Shown here piece by piece: positions 1 to 9,658 of a DNA stretch of 64,000 bases; position 1 is the stretch's first letter, and every line of letters begins with the position of its first letter. Source of the stretch: Halioglobus sp. (lineage in GTDB: Bacteria > Pseudomonadota > Gammaproteobacteria > Pseudomonadales > Halieaceae); the NCBI GenBank assembly GCA_020443425.1, contig JAGRIE010000001.1:186001-250000 (forward strand), written 5' to 3'. The translations under genes were made by a program, and so were the position numbers. Under the pieces are notes generated by a model. That model did not search any database. It was not told where the DNA came from and was given only the letters and a program-made list of their open reading frames with translations.

Positions 1-1
1 G

Positions 2-1276
2 GAGCGTCGCTTGACCGTGGGTGTGCCCGCCGAGCGCGTGGACGGTGAGGTGGATGTCCGCCTGCAAAAGGCGGCCCAGAATGTCAGGCTGCCCGGCTTC
101 CGACCCGGCAAGGTTCCGATGAAAGTAATGCGCCAGCGCTTTGGTGCGGGCATTCGCCAGGAAGTCGTCGGCGAGGTGGTCAACGAGTCGTTCCGCGAAG
201 CCGTCATCCAGGAAAAACTCCGTCCCGCCGGCCAGCCCAGCATCGAGCCGAAAAACCTTGAGCAGGGCAAAGAGCTGCAGTATGTGGCGACGTTTGAAGT
301 GTTTCCGGACGTCGAGCTGCTGGAGATGAAAGGTTTTGCCGTCGAGAAGCCGGTTGCGGAAGTCACCGCGGCCGATATCGATACCATGGTTGAAACGCTG
401 CGCAAGCAGCAGGGCAGCTGGAACGTTGTCGAGCGCGCCGCGGCGCTGAACGACAAGGTCAACATCGACTACGCCGGCACCCGTGACGGAGAGGCATTTG
501 AGGGCGGTAGCGCCGAGGGCACTGATCTGGAACTCGGTTCCGGCCGTATGATACCGGGATTCGAGGACGGGATTGTCGGTATGACAGCGGGCGAGGAGCG
601 CACCCTGTCTCTCAGCTTCCCAGAGGACTACCACAACGAGGAATTGAAAGGCGCTGCGGTGGAGTTCAAGGTAAAGCTGAACGCCGTGCAAGAGCAGGTG
701 CCCGCTGAGCTGAACGAGGAATTTTTCGCCAAGTTTGGTGTCAATGAAGGCGGCGAAGAGCAGTTCCGCAAGGAAATTGCCGACAATATGGCCCGCGAGC
801 TGAAGAATGCGGTTGAGGGCAAAGTCAAACAGCAGGTTATGGACGCGGTGCTGGAAACGCACAAGGCGCTGGAGGTCCCCAAGGCCCTGATCGACCAGGA
901 GATCAACGGCCTGCGCAACCAGATGTTCCAGCAGTACGGTGGCATGGCCAACCAGGACCTGGACCTCAAGTCGCTGCTTCCCGACAGTATGTTCGAGGAA
1001 AACGCCGAGCGCAGGGTGAAGCTGGGGTTGGTGCTGGCCGAGTTTATAGAGCAGCATGCATTGAAGGCCGACGGCGACAAGGTCCGCCAGGCGGTCGAGG
1101 AAATGGCCTCGACTTACCAGGACCCGCAGGAAGTCATTGACTACTACTATTCGAACCAACAGCAGCTCGCTGCGGTGGAATCGAAAGTTTTGGAGGACCA
1201 GGTGGTTGAAAAGCTGCTCGAGAGCGCCAATATAGTAGAGAAGGAATGCGGTTATCAGGACGCCATCAATCAGTAG
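2..1276 (+). CDS. tig: Trigger factor, 5' end cut by window edge
   Basis: Ribosome-associated chaperone and peptidyl-prolyl isomerase that meets nascent chains at the exit tunnel. The reading frame is open to base 2 (E-R-R-L-T-V...), and family members start about ten residues earlier, so only the extreme N-terminus is missing. The ribosome-docking signature GFRPGKVP is visible near residue 30, followed by an FKBP-like domain (about residues 150-240, with FEGGSAEGTDLELGSGRMIPGFE split across it) and the helical SurA-like C-terminal arms. It is the first gene of the classic tig-clpP-clpX-lon order; clpP follows after 84 nt. The start and promoter lie outside the window. Confidence 0.97.
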   Translation, partial: ERRLTVGVPAERVDGEVDVRLQKAAQNVRLPGFRPGKVPMKVMRQRFGAGIRQEVVGEVVNESFREAVIQEKLRPAGQPSIEPKNLEQGKELQYVATFEVFPDVELLEMKGFAVEKPVAEVTAADIDTMVETLRKQQGSWNVVERAAALNDKVNIDYAGTRDGEAFEGGSAEGTDLELGSGRMIPGFEDGIVGMTAGEERTLSLSFPEDYHNEELKGAAVEFKVKLNAVQEQVPAELNEEFFAKFGVNEGGEEQFRKEIADNMARELKNAVEGKVKQQVMDAVLETHKALEVPKALIDQEINGLRNQMFQQYGGMANQDLDLKSLLPDSMFEENAERRVKLGLVLAEFIEQHALKADGDKVRQAVEEMASTYQDPQEVIDYYYSNQQQLAAVESKVLEDQVVEKLLESANIVEKECGYQDAINQ

Positions 1277-1360
1277 TCTGGCGATAACGGCAAAAGACTG
1301 TTGGCGCGGCTGCCGCCTCGTCGCGATTCGGAACGATAATACAATTTGGGGATAGTGCAC

Positions 1361-2023
1361 ATGCCGATTCAATACGACGGGCAAGATAGACACAGGGTCA
1401 ACAGCCTTGGGTTGATACCTATGGTAGTGGAGCAGACCGCTCGCGGTGAGCGGTCCTACGATATCTATTCCCGGCTGCTGAAAGAGCGGGTGATCTTCGC
1501 TGTGGGTACGGTGGAAGATCACATGGCGAACCTGATCGTCGCGCAGTTACTGTTCCTGGAGTCGGAAAACCCTGACAAGGACATCCATCTGTATATCAAT
1601 TCCCCAGGCGGCTCCGTCACTGCGGGGCTGTCCATTTATGACACCATGCAGTTTATCAAGCCTGATGTGAGTACAATGTGCATCGGGCAGGCAGCGTCCA
1701 TGGGCGCGTTCCTGTTGAGTGGCGGTGCCAAGGGCAAGCGCTACTGCCTGCCCAATGCCCGCACAATGATCCACCAGCCCAGCGGTGGCGCTCAGGGGCA
1801 GGCCACGGATATCGACATCCAGGCCAGGGAAATTCTTATCATCCGCCAGCGTCTCAACCAGCTGATGGCAGAGCATACCGGGCAGAGCCTGGAGACGATT
1901 GAGCGGGACACTGAGCGCGATCGCTTCATGAATGCAGAGCAAAGCAAGGAATACGGGCTAGTGGATGAGGTGGTTGCCAGCCGGGTAAGCGCCCCGAAAA
2001 CTTCCGAGAATAAGTCCGAATAG
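1361..2023 (+). CDS. clpP: ATP-dependent Clp protease proteolytic subunit
   Basis: Serine peptidase that forms the double-heptamer chamber used with ClpX or ClpA. From the ATG at 1361 the product is 220 residues, and the catalytic triad falls at Ser113 (QAASMGAF), His138 (MIHQPSGG) and Asp187 (DTERDRFM), with the same spacing as E. coli ClpP. An in-frame TTG lies 15 nt upstream, but the GGGGA at 1348-1352 is well placed for 1361, so the ATG is preferred. The first dozen or so residues are probably a propeptide, as in E. coli (family knowledge). It sits between tig and clpX, its unfoldase partner. Confidence 0.97.
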   Translation: MPIQYDGQDRHRVNSLGLIPMVVEQTARGERSYDIYSRLLKERVIFAVGTVEDHMANLIVAQLLFLESENPDKDIHLYINSPGGSVTAGLSIYDTMQFIKPDVSTMCIGQAASMGAFLLSGGAKGKRYCLPNARTMIHQPSGGAQGQATDIDIQAREILIIRQRLNQLMAEHTGQSLETIERDTERDRFMNAEQSKEYGLVDEVVASRVSAPKTSENKSE

Positions 2024-2126
2024 CGTGATTTAGTTCCTTAAGGGACTTGCAAATAACCCCAAAAAACATCATCGTGGAATTGTCTGATGACGTAACGGGC
2101 ACACTTTAATGGCGTAGGATGGCTGG

Positions 2127-3416
2127 ATGAGCGACAAAACCACTAAAATGGGTGACGATGGCAGCAAGTTGCTGTATTGCTCCTTCTGTGGCAAGAGCCA
2201 ACATGAGGTCCGCAAACTGATTGCCGGGCCCTCTGTGTTTATTTGCGATGAATGTGTTGATCTGTGCAACGATATCATCCGTGAAGAGGTGCAGGAAAAC
2301 AGCAGTGGGGCGAAACAGGATCACCTGCCCGTGCCCCAGGAAATCAAAACAATCCTCGATGACTACGTAATCGGCCAGCAGCGCGCGAAGAAAGTGCTGG
2401 CTGTGGCTGTTTACAACCACTACAAGCGCCTGCGGCATGCCAAGAGCAGGGAGGATGTTGAACTCGGCAAGAGCAACATCCTGCTTGTGGGCCCCACCGG
2501 TAGCGGCAAGACGCTGCTGGCCGAGACCCTGGCCCGCTTGCTGGACGTGCCGTTCACCATCGCTGACGCAACAACGCTCACTGAAGCCGGTTATGTCGGT
2601 GAAGATGTCGAGAACATCATCCAGAAACTGCTGCAAAAATGCGATTACGACGTCGAAAAAGCGCAGGTCGGTATTGTCTACATCGATGAAATCGACAAGA
2701 TTTCGCGCAAGTCCGACAACCCGTCGATCACCCGCGATGTGTCGGGAGAGGGCGTTCAGCAGGCCTTGCTGAAGCTGATAGAGGGCACCATTGCGTCGGT
2801 TCCGCCGCAGGGTGGGCGCAAACATCCCCAGCAGGAGTTTCTGCAGGTGGATACCTCCAATATCCTGTTCATTTGCGGTGGCGCGTTTGCCGGGCTTGAG
2901 AAAGTGATCCGCAACCGTTCCGAGAAAGGCGGTATCGGTTTCGGCGCGGAAGTCAAAAGCAAGGACGAAAAGCGCAATGTGGGTGAACTGCTGTCGCAGC
3001 TGGAGCCCGAGGATCTGGTCCACTACGGTCTGATACCGGAGTTTGTAGGTCGTCTGCCGGTGATCGCCACGCTGGAAGAGCTGGATGTAGACGCGCTGGT
3101 GCAGATCCTGACCGAGCCCAAAAACTCCCTGACGAAGCAGTACAGCAAGCTGTTCGAAATGGAGGGCGTGGAAGTTGACTTCCGCGAGGACGGACTGCGC
3201 GCCATCGCCGAGAAGGGCATGGAGCGAAAGACAGGCGCCCGGGGTCTGCGCTCCATCCTGGAAGGGGTGCTGCTGGACTCAATGTACAATATCCCCTCGC
3301 TGGAAGACGTCAGCAAGGTTGTGATCGACGAGTCAGTGATCCGCGGTGACTCCGAACCCCTGCTGGTATACCAGCACAGCGAGCCGGCGGCGCGAGCGGC
3401 GTCCACTGACGATTAG
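2127..3416 (+). CDS. clpX: ClpX unfoldase, ATP-binding subunit of ClpXP
   Basis: AAA+ unfoldase that delivers tagged substrates to ClpP. The 429-residue product has an N-terminal zinc-binding domain with Cys18, Cys21, Cys40 and Cys43 (CSFC...CDEC), a Walker A at residues 122-129 (GPTGSGKT), a Walker B around residue 185 (VYIDEIDK), and a GGIGFGAE loop near residue 268 that matches the ClpP-docking IGF tripeptide. Length and motif order are normal for the family. It follows clpP after 103 nt; lon follows after a 134-nt gap that holds a hairpin and a heat-shock-type promoter, so lon can also be transcribed separately. Confidence 0.98.
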   Translation: MSDKTTKMGDDGSKLLYCSFCGKSQHEVRKLIAGPSVFICDECVDLCNDIIREEVQENSSGAKQDHLPVPQEIKTILDDYVIGQQRAKKVLAVAVYNHYKRLRHAKSREDVELGKSNILLVGPTGSGKTLLAETLARLLDVPFTIADATTLTEAGYVGEDVENIIQKLLQKCDYDVEKAQVGIVYIDEIDKISRKSDNPSITRDVSGEGVQQALLKLIEGTIASVPPQGGRKHPQQEFLQVDTSNILFICGGAFAGLEKVIRNRSEKGGIGFGAEVKSKDEKRNVGELLSQLEPEDLVHYGLIPEFVGRLPVIATLEELDVDALVQILTEPKNSLTKQYSKLFEMEGVEVDFREDGLRAIAEKGMERKTGARGLRSILEGVLLDSMYNIPSLEDVSKVVIDESVIRGDSEPLLVYQHSEPAARAASTDD

Positions 3417-3421
3417 TGCAG

Positions 3422-3445
3422 GCGCGCAGCCCGAGCGCTGCGCGC
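3422..3445 (+). terminator. GC-rich hairpin after clpX
   Basis: A perfect 9-bp stem (GCGCGCAGC / GCTGCGCGC) with a 6-nt loop begins five bases after the clpX stop. No T-tract follows, so it is not a clear intrinsic terminator. It may protect the clpX 3' end or reduce read-through into lon. Confidence 0.4.
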
Positions 3446-3479
3446 TGCCTGTGCAGCATGGTTATTTCGGGGCGGTAAG

Positions 3480-3507
3480 CTTGTTTTCCGGGATAACGTC
3501 CCCAAGT
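3480..3507 (+). promoter_or_regulatory. Sigma-32-like heat-shock promoter of lon
   Basis: CTTGTTT (3480-3486), 13 nt, then CCCCAAGT (3500-3507) resembles the heat-shock consensus CTTGAAA - 11 to 16 nt - CCCCATNT. It lies 44 nt upstream of the lon ATG, and lon is a known RpoH target in related bacteria. The assignment rests on sequence match and position only. Confidence 0.55.
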
Positions 3508-3550
3508 ATAAGCATTGCCGTATTTAATTCCTTAAAACCCGGAGATTCTT

Positions 3551-5962
3551 ATGGGTTCTTCTTCTGTGATCGTACTGCCCCTGCTGCCGCTGCGCGATGT
3601 GGTCGTCTATCCACATATGGTCCTGCCCCTCTTTGTGGGCCGCGAGCGCTCTATTGACGCCCTTGAAGATGCCATGGCGAACGACAAGCAGGTGCTGCTG
3701 GTAGCACAGCGCAATGCCGCCGATGACAACCCCGACGCCGATGGCATCTACCAGGTTGGCACCGTATCCAATATCCTGCAGCTGTTGAAGCTTCCCGATG
3801 GCACCATCAAAGTACTCGTAGAGGGCAGTTATCGAGCGGTTGTCGACAGTGTGGATGACGAGGGAACGTTCAGCCGTGCCGGCGTGCGTGAAATCCTCAG
3901 TGAGGATATACCTGACGCTGAAGTTGATCCGCTGCTTCGCACCACGATTGCCCAGTTCGAAAAGTACGTCAACCTCAGCAAGAAGGTGCCGGCAGAAGTG
4001 CTGACGTCACTCACCGGAATCGATGAACCCGGCCGGCTGGCAGATACCATCGCTGCGCATATGAGCGTGCCGCTGGAGGAAAAGCAGCACATCCTGGAGA
4101 TGTCCGGCATTCGCGACAGGCTGGAACACCTGATGGGCCTGATGGACGCCGAAATCGACCTGTTTCAGGTTGAAAAGCGCATTCGCGGCCGCGTCAAGAA
4201 ACAGATGGAAAAGAGCCAGCGCGAGTACTACCTCAATGAGCAGATGAAGGCCATCCAGCGCGAACTGGGTGATATGGATGAGGCGCCGAACGAGCTGGAT
4301 GAACTGCAAGCCCGTATCGATAAAGCAAAAATGCCGCAGGAGGCGAAAGACAAGGCGCTCGCCGAACTGGGCAAGTTGAAGATGATGTCACCGATGTCCG
4401 CCGAGGCCTCCGTGGTGCGCAGTTATATCGACTGGATGGTGAATGTGCCCTGGTCAAAGCGCAGCAAGGTGAAGCACGACCTGAAGCGGGCGGCGGCCAT
4501 CCTGGATGAGGATCACTACGGCCTGGAAGAGGTGAAGGACCGTATCATTGAGTATCTCGCGGTACAGAAACGGGTGCGCAAGGTGAAAGGGCCGGTACTG
4601 TGCCTGGTCGGGCCTCCCGGGGTCGGGAAAACCTCACTGGGCGAATCCCTCGCGCGAGCCACCAACCGCAAGTTTGTCCGTATGGCGCTGGGCGGCGTTC
4701 GCGACGAGGCGGAGATTCGCGGGCACCGACGCACCTATATCGGTTCCATGCCGGGCAAGTTGTTGCAGAAAATGTCCAAGGCCGGTGTAAAGAACCCGCT
4801 GTTCCTGCTCGACGAGATCGACAAAATGGGTATGGATCACCGCGGTGACCCGGCATCGGCGATGCTGGAAGTACTGGATCCGGAACAAAACCACGCCTTC
4901 AATGATCACTATCTCGAAGTGGATTATGATTTGTCGGACGTGATGTTCATCTGTACCTCCAATACGATGAATATTCCTGGCCCACTGCTGGACCGCATGG
5001 AAGTCATCCGGATTCCAGGCTACACCGAAGACGAAAAGTTGAATATCGCCGAACGCTACCTTATTCCGAAGCAGATCAAGCTCAACGGGCTGGCAGCGGA
5101 CGAACTGGTGATCGCCAATGACACCGTGACGGATATCATTCGCTATTACACCCGCGAGGCCGGTGTGCGCTCGCTGGAGCGAGAGATCGCCAAAGTCTGT
5201 CGCAAGACGGTGAAAGCGCTGACGCTGGGAGAGCTGTCCAGTGGGACTACCATCGTCCCCGATATGCTCCCCGATCTGCTGGGTGTGCGAAAGTACAACT
5301 ACGGGATCGCGGAGGAAACCAACAAGGTGGGGCAGGTCACCGGACTCGCCTGGACGTCTGTCGGTGGTGAATTGCTGACCATCGAAGCGGTTGCCGTGGT
5401 AGGCAAGGGACGGCATGTACAGACGGGGTCGCTCGGTGATGTGATGCAGGAGTCCATCCAGGCCGCCACCACCGTTGTGCGCAGTCGCGCGCAAATGCTC
5501 GGCATTCCCGCCAAGTTCCACGAGAACCACGACGTACATATCCATGTCCCGGAGGGGGCCACCCCCAAGGATGGTCCGAGCGCGGGCGTGGCCATGTGCA
5601 CTGCACTGGTTTCCGTACTGACCAATATAGCGGTTCGCTCCGATGTCGCCATGACCGGGGAGATCACCTTGCGCGGTGAGGTATTGCCGATCGGGGGGCT
5701 CAAGGAAAAACTGCTTGCGGCACGACGCGGCGGCATCAAGACGGTCATCATTCCGAAAGAGAATGAGCGGGACCTGAAAGAGGTGCCGGACAATATCAAG
5801 GAGCACCTGAACATCTGCCCGGTGAAATGGATTGATGAAGTGTTGGCGCTGGCACTGGAGTCAATGCCAGAGCCTCTCAGCGACGAGGAGTTTCTTGCAG
5901 ACTCTCTGTCAACCGGTGGCGAGAGTGAAACCGACGAAAAAAATCGTATAAATACGCACTAG
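3551..5962 (+). CDS. lon: Lon protease
   Basis: ATP-dependent cytoplasmic protease that degrades misfolded and regulatory proteins. The 803-residue product has the Lon substrate-binding N-domain (about residues 1-200), a coiled-coil region, an AAA+ module with Walker A GPPGVGKT near residue 355 and Walker B FLLDEIDKMG, and the C-terminal peptidase domain. The Ser-Lys dyad is visible as Ser677 (KDGPSAG) and Lys720 (GGLKEKLL), 43 residues apart as in E. coli. The ATG follows a GGAG ribosome site (AACCCGGAGATTCTT). It is the bacterial LonA type, complete, and followed by hup as in many gammaproteobacteria. Confidence 0.98.
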   Translation: MGSSSVIVLPLLPLRDVVVYPHMVLPLFVGRERSIDALEDAMANDKQVLLVAQRNAADDNPDADGIYQVGTVSNILQLLKLPDGTIKVLVEGSYRAVVDSVDDEGTFSRAGVREILSEDIPDAEVDPLLRTTIAQFEKYVNLSKKVPAEVLTSLTGIDEPGRLADTIAAHMSVPLEEKQHILEMSGIRDRLEHLMGLMDAEIDLFQVEKRIRGRVKKQMEKSQREYYLNEQMKAIQRELGDMDEAPNELDELQARIDKAKMPQEAKDKALAELGKLKMMSPMSAEASVVRSYIDWMVNVPWSKRSKVKHDLKRAAAILDEDHYGLEEVKDRIIEYLAVQKRVRKVKGPVLCLVGPPGVGKTSLGESLARATNRKFVRMALGGVRDEAEIRGHRRTYIGSMPGKLLQKMSKAGVKNPLFLLDEIDKMGMDHRGDPASAMLEVLDPEQNHAFNDHYLEVDYDLSDVMFICTSNTMNIPGPLLDRMEVIRIPGYTEDEKLNIAERYLIPKQIKLNGLAADELVIANDTVTDIIRYYTREAGVRSLEREIAKVCRKTVKALTLGELSSGTTIVPDMLPDLLGVRKYNYGIAEETNKVGQVTGLAWTSVGGELLTIEAVAVVGKGRHVQTGSLGDVMQESIQAATTVVRSRAQMLGIPAKFHENHDVHIHVPEGATPKDGPSAGVAMCTALVSVLTNIAVRSDVAMTGEITLRGEVLPIGGLKEKLLAARRGGIKTVIIPKENERDLKEVPDNIKEHLNICPVKWIDEVLALALESMPEPLSDEEFLADSLSTGGESETDEKNRINTH

Positions 5963-5977
5963 CGGACGCCGTGAATA

Positions 5978-6005
5978 TTGACCAGCATTCCTGCTCTAGT
6001 ATACA
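5978..6005 (+). promoter_or_regulatory. Candidate sigma-70 promoter of hup
   Basis: TTGACC (5978-5983), a 16-nt spacer and TATACA (6000-6005) lie in the 205-nt gap between lon and the HU gene. The -35 is strong and the -10 moderate. It would give a leader of about 155 nt before the GTG start. Confidence 0.4.
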
Positions 6006-6112
6006 GTCGTGCGTCTAACTGCATGGTGGTGTTTCAAGCGAATACGCCATCAAAAGACATGCGGCTATAACTGGAGATTGGGAGCCAAGGCTAGATTAAT
6101 AATCGCGCTCCG

Positions 6113-6130
6113 TGTTACTTAGCGGTAACA
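6113..6130. promoter_or_regulatory. Inverted repeat TGTTAC-N6-GTAACA upstream of hup
   Basis: A perfect 6-bp inverted repeat with a 6-nt centre lies 38 nt before the hup start. The geometry (18 bp, dyad) would suit a dimeric regulator; as RNA it would form only a weak stem. No regulator can be named from the sequence. Confidence 0.3.
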
Positions 6131-6167
6131 TACAACTTCCGCAGCTAAAACTTCCGAGGGGATAATT

Positions 6168-6443
6168 GTGAACAAAACTGAACTGATCGACGCTATTGCA
6201 ACAGCAGCAGACCTGCCTAAAGCATCAGCTGGCCGCGCACTGGATGCCGTGCTGGACAGCATTACCAACGAACTGAAAATGGGCGAGCAGGTTGCTCTGG
6301 TCGGCTTTGGCACCTTTTCTGTCAAGAACCGCAATGCGCGCAGTGGTCGCAATCCGCAGACTGGTGCCACCATTGAAATCAAGGCATCAAAAGTTGCCAG
6401 CTTCAAAGCCGGCAAAGCGTTGAAAGACGCCGTCAATTCCTGA
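6168..6443 (+). CDS. hupB: DNA-binding protein HU-beta
   Basis: Small basic nucleoid protein that binds and bends DNA without strong sequence preference. The 91-residue product begins at GTG 6168, preceded by the strong ribosome site GAGGGGA at 6156-6162, and shows the full HU fold: the N-terminal helical dimerisation region ([15 protein letters not shown]), the GFGTFSV strand, the DNA-clamping arm with [12 protein letters not shown] and the C-terminal [17 protein letters not shown] helix. The lon-hupB-ppiD order matches E. coli, where this locus encodes the beta subunit. A strong intrinsic terminator follows. Confidence 0.97.
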   Translation: MNKTELIDAIATAADLPKASAGRALDAVLDSITNELKMGEQVALVGFGTFSVKNRNARSGRNPQTGATIEIKASKVASFKAGKALKDAVNS

Positions 6444-6514
6444 CACTAGCGGGATTCGAGCGCAACTCTGCAGTTGCGTAGGCAATTGGCCCTGGCCACT
6501 TGTGAATTCAGTTG

Positions 6515-6546
6515 AAAAGGCGCACTTTCTTGTGCGCTTTTTTTTT
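6515..6546 (+). terminator. Rho-independent terminator after hupB
   Basis: An A-rich lead-in, a 6-bp GC stem (GCGCAC at 6520-6525 / GTGCGC at 6532-6537), a 6-nt loop and a run of nine T form a textbook intrinsic terminator. It ends the hup transcript; ppiD starts 20 nt further on and presumably relies on read-through or a promoter inside this short gap. Confidence 0.9.
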
Positions 6547-6566
6547 AGTTTCCGTGAGTAAAATTC

Positions 6567-8435
6567 ATGCTTCAGAACATACGTCAAAATGTGCAGGGTA
6601 CCGCAGCGAAAATCATTGTGGGGTTGATCGTAATCTCATTTTCCCTGTTCGGTATTGAGTCAATCCTGGTCGGCGGAGGCGGCAGCGAAATCGCTGAAGT
6701 CAACGGTGTATCCATTTACCCACAGCAGTTGCAACAGGCACTGGATACCCAGAAACGACGCCTTGTGGCGATGATGGGTGAGAACCTTGATCCCGCCCTG
6801 CTGGATGACGAACGCCTGGGACCGCAGGCGCTTGAAGCCCTGATCAATCGCGAATTATTGATGCAGTCCGCCACTGAAATGGGTTTGTCAGTCTCTGACA
6901 GTGAGATCGGTGCGGTGGTGGCCAGCATGGAGCAGTTTCAGGTGGACGGTGTTTTTTCCCCGGAACTGTACCGCAACGTACTGTCCAGCGCAGGGTACAC
7001 CCCGGCGTATTTCAAGCAGAGCCTGCGTGACGATATGATGTTGGGACAGTTGCGCAGCGGCATTGCCGGCACCGAGTTCGTCACATCCGCTGAACTGGAA
7101 GCGGGTACCCGCATAGTCGCCGAGCAGCGCGATCTGCGTTATCTCACGATTCCACGCGAGAGCGTTGCATCCAATCCAAAGATCACTGACGCAAAGTTGC
7201 AGGCGTACTACGATGCACACCAGGAAAATTTCAGGACCCCCGAGTCGGTAAACCTCGATTATCTTGAACTCACCCTCGACCAGTTCCGCGAGCCGGTGCC
7301 GCAAAGCGCCATTGAGGAGGCCTACGAACTGGCCGTCCAGGGCAGTGAATTCAAACCCCAGAATCGCGTGTCGCATATCCTGTTTGAAAGCGGCACGGAC
7401 GACCTGGCGCAGCGTATCGAGCAGGCACAGCAGGAACTTGCCAGCGGTGTCGCGTTCGCTGATGTCGCCAGCGCATTTTCCGACGACATCGGTTCGGCGG
7501 ACAGGGGCGGTGATCTCGGTTACACCAGCGGTGATACCTTCCCTGAACCCATGGAGGAGGTTATCGCACAGCTGGAGCCCGGTGTGGTCTCAGCTCCGGT
7601 TGTCACCGAGGCGGGCACACACCTGGTCCTGGTCACCGAACGCAAAGCCGGTGAGGCCCCCAGCCTGGAAGAGATGCAGGCGGAGCTGGAAGAGTCCATC
7701 CAGGAAAGCGAAGCGCGAGTGGAGTTACTCCGCACGGTCGAATCGCTCAGGGACCTGTCGTTTAACGCGGAGGACCTGGAGTACCCCGCCAAAGAGCTTG
7801 GCCTTACGGTGAAGCGCGCCGATGCGATCTCGCGCGCCGGGAACCAGGGGTTGTTTTCCAATGCGGCACTGGTCGAGGCGGCTTTTTCCGAGGATGTACT
7901 CGAGGCCGGTAACAACAGCGAGGTGATCGAGCTGCCGCAGAACCGGTTTGTGGTCGTTAGTGTGCGTGAGCACAAGCAGCCTGAGATCAAGCCGTTGGCG
8001 GACGTCAGGGACGAGGTGCTGGCCGCAGTCATCGATGAAACCAACCGCGCTGCCGTGATGGCCGAAGCGGATCGGGTCCTAAAAAGAGTGCGCAACGGCG
8101 CACCCATGAAGCGGGTGGCGAAGGCGAAGTCGTACCCTGTACAGGTCGAGTTGGGTGTCAACCGCCGCAGCACGACAGTACAGCCGGAGGTACTGCGGCG
8201 CCTGTTTGAACTGCCCGCTCCCGATGCGGGAGAGCAGTCCGCCGATGTTGTCATGATGCCCAATGGCGATGCTGTCGTTGTACAGTTGCTGCAGGTGACT
8301 GCCGGTGAATACGCCGCACTCCCGGCCGCTGAGCAGGCGCAGTTGCAACAGGTGCTCAAGGGCGAGTTCAGCGGCCTGGTCGACACCGAGTTCCAGCGTG
8401 GACTGCGCGATCGCGCTGACATCAAAGTAATGTAA
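6567..8435 (+). CDS. ppiD: Peptidyl-prolyl isomerase-type periplasmic chaperone PpiD
   Basis: Inner-membrane-anchored chaperone that assists proteins leaving the Sec translocon. The 622-residue protein has a short cytoplasmic N-terminus, one transmembrane anchor (about residues 14-34, AKIIVGLIVISFSLFGIE), a SurA-N-like chaperone region, one parvulin-type rotamase domain (about residues 265-357: RVSHILFE ... GDLGYTSGDTFPEPMEEVI ... GTHLVLVTERK) and a second SurA-like C-terminal region. Length and architecture match the E. coli protein (623 residues). It lies directly behind hupB as usual. Confidence 0.95.
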   Translation: MLQNIRQNVQGTAAKIIVGLIVISFSLFGIESILVGGGGSEIAEVNGVSIYPQQLQQALDTQKRRLVAMMGENLDPALLDDERLGPQALEALINRELLMQSATEMGLSVSDSEIGAVVASMEQFQVDGVFSPELYRNVLSSAGYTPAYFKQSLRDDMMLGQLRSGIAGTEFVTSAELEAGTRIVAEQRDLRYLTIPRESVASNPKITDAKLQAYYDAHQENFRTPESVNLDYLELTLDQFREPVPQSAIEEAYELAVQGSEFKPQNRVSHILFESGTDDLAQRIEQAQQELASGVAFADVASAFSDDIGSADRGGDLGYTSGDTFPEPMEEVIAQLEPGVVSAPVVTEAGTHLVLVTERKAGEAPSLEEMQAELEESIQESEARVELLRTVESLRDLSFNAEDLEYPAKELGLTVKRADAISRAGNQGLFSNAALVEAAFSEDVLEAGNNSEVIELPQNRFVVVSVREHKQPEIKPLADVRDEVLAAVIDETNRAAVMAEADRVLKRVRNGAPMKRVAKAKSYPVQVELGVNRRSTTVQPEVLRRLFELPAPDAGEQSADVVMMPNGDAVVVQLLQVTAGEYAALPAAEQAQLQQVLKGEFSGLVDTEFQRGLRDRADIKVM

Positions 8436-8455
8436 ACGGATTGATTGAGGCAACC

Positions 8456-9640
8456 ATGGCCAAACGCATACTCACTTTAAACCAGATTTCACTGAAAGGT
8501 CTGGATCGCCTGCCGCGTGATCGCTATGAGATCGCGAGCGAGTTCTCGCAGCCCGACGCCATTTTGTTGCGCAGTTACAAGCTGAAAGAGGAGGAGATTC
8601 CTGCCTCTGTGGCGGCGATTGCCCGAGCTGGAGCCGGTGTCAATAACATTCCGGTCGCAAGCTGTACCGCTCGTGGAATTCCCGTCTTCAACTCCCCCGG
8701 TGCCAACGCCAATGCGGTCAAGGAGCTGGTCGCCACCGGCCTGCTGCTGGGCTCTCGCGGGGTTGTCGAGGGTATTGAGTACGTGCACACCCTGAAAGAT
8801 ATCGCCGACGGTGCCGAGCTGAACAAGACGCTGGAGGCGCAGAAGAAGCAGTTCAAGGGCAGTGAACTGGTCGGTAAAACCCTGGGCGTGGTCGGGCTGG
8901 GTGCCATTGGCTCGCTGGTCGCTGAAATGGCGCTGACGCTGGGTATGGACGTGATCGGTTTCGACCCGGCGCTGTCCGTCGAAGCCGCCTGGCGCCTGTC
9001 CAGCCAGGTGCGCAAGGCAGACTCGCTGTCCGCGCTGTTCGCCAGGTGTGACTATGTCAGCCTGCACCTGCCCGTACTGGAGTCCACCCGTGGACTGGTC
9101 AATGAGGAACTGCTCCAGGTGATGCCGGCCAACAGCTGCCTGCTCAACTTTGCACGGCAGGAGATTGTCGATCAGGCCGCACTGCTGAAGGCGCTGGAAG
9201 GCGGTCTGCTGCGCAAGTATATAGCCGACTTCCCGACCCCGGAACTGATCGGTCGGCCCGATGTTATCCTCATGCCACATATCGGTGCCAGCACCGATGA
9301 GGCGGAGGACAACTGCGCGATAATGGCGGCGGATCAACTCCGGGATTTTCTCGAAAACGGCAACATCACCAATTCGGTCAACTTCCCCACACTGGTACTG
9401 GATCGTGTCACCGGTTGTCGCTTGTCGGTAGCGAACGCGAATGTGCCGAAAATTCTCGGCAATGTGCTTTCCATTCTCGCCGATGAAAATATCAACGTGA
9501 TTGATATGCTCAACAAAAGCCGTGATGACATCGCCTACAACCTTATCGACATTGGTACCCAGCCCAGCCCTGAAGCACTGGAGAGAATGCGGGCGATCGA
9601 CGGGGTTATCAATGTGCGTTTGATCGGCGACTGCGCCTGA
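8456..9640 (+). CDS. D-3-phosphoglycerate dehydrogenase family protein with ACT domain
   Basis: NAD-dependent 2-hydroxyacid dehydrogenase, most likely the first step of serine synthesis (3-phosphoglycerate to 3-phosphohydroxypyruvate). The 394-residue product has a Rossmann signature near residue 146 (GVVGLGAIGS), the catalytic Arg in NFARQEIVD (about 232), Glu in PTPEL and His in MPHIGAST (about 274), and a C-terminal ACT-like regulatory domain (about 320-394, SVANANVPKILGNVLSIL). The ATG at 8456 follows TTGAGGCAACC. It is not close to the long E. coli SerA at its N-terminus, so a related hydroxyacid substrate cannot be excluded. It ends 18 nt from the convergent next gene. Confidence 0.85.
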   Translation: MAKRILTLNQISLKGLDRLPRDRYEIASEFSQPDAILLRSYKLKEEEIPASVAAIARAGAGVNNIPVASCTARGIPVFNSPGANANAVKELVATGLLLGSRGVVEGIEYVHTLKDIADGAELNKTLEAQKKQFKGSELVGKTLGVVGLGAIGSLVAEMALTLGMDVIGFDPALSVEAAWRLSSQVRKADSLSALFARCDYVSLHLPVLESTRGLVNEELLQVMPANSCLLNFARQEIVDQAALLKALEGGLLRKYIADFPTPELIGRPDVILMPHIGASTDEAEDNCAIMAADQLRDFLENGNITNSVNFPTLVLDRVTGCRLSVANANVPKILGNVLSILADENINVIDMLNKSRDDIAYNLIDIGTQPSPEALERMRAIDGVINVRLIGDCA

Positions 9641-9658
9641 CACAGGGCGCTTAACTGC

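Noticed and set aside
4634-5806. 390-codon minus-strand frame opposite lon
   Set aside because: It covers the Lon ATPase and peptidase domains and has no motif of its own.
9633-9650. GCGCCTG-ACA-CAGGGCGC as a terminator for the dehydrogenase gene
   Set aside because: The stem has a bulge, overlaps the stop codon and lacks a T-run.
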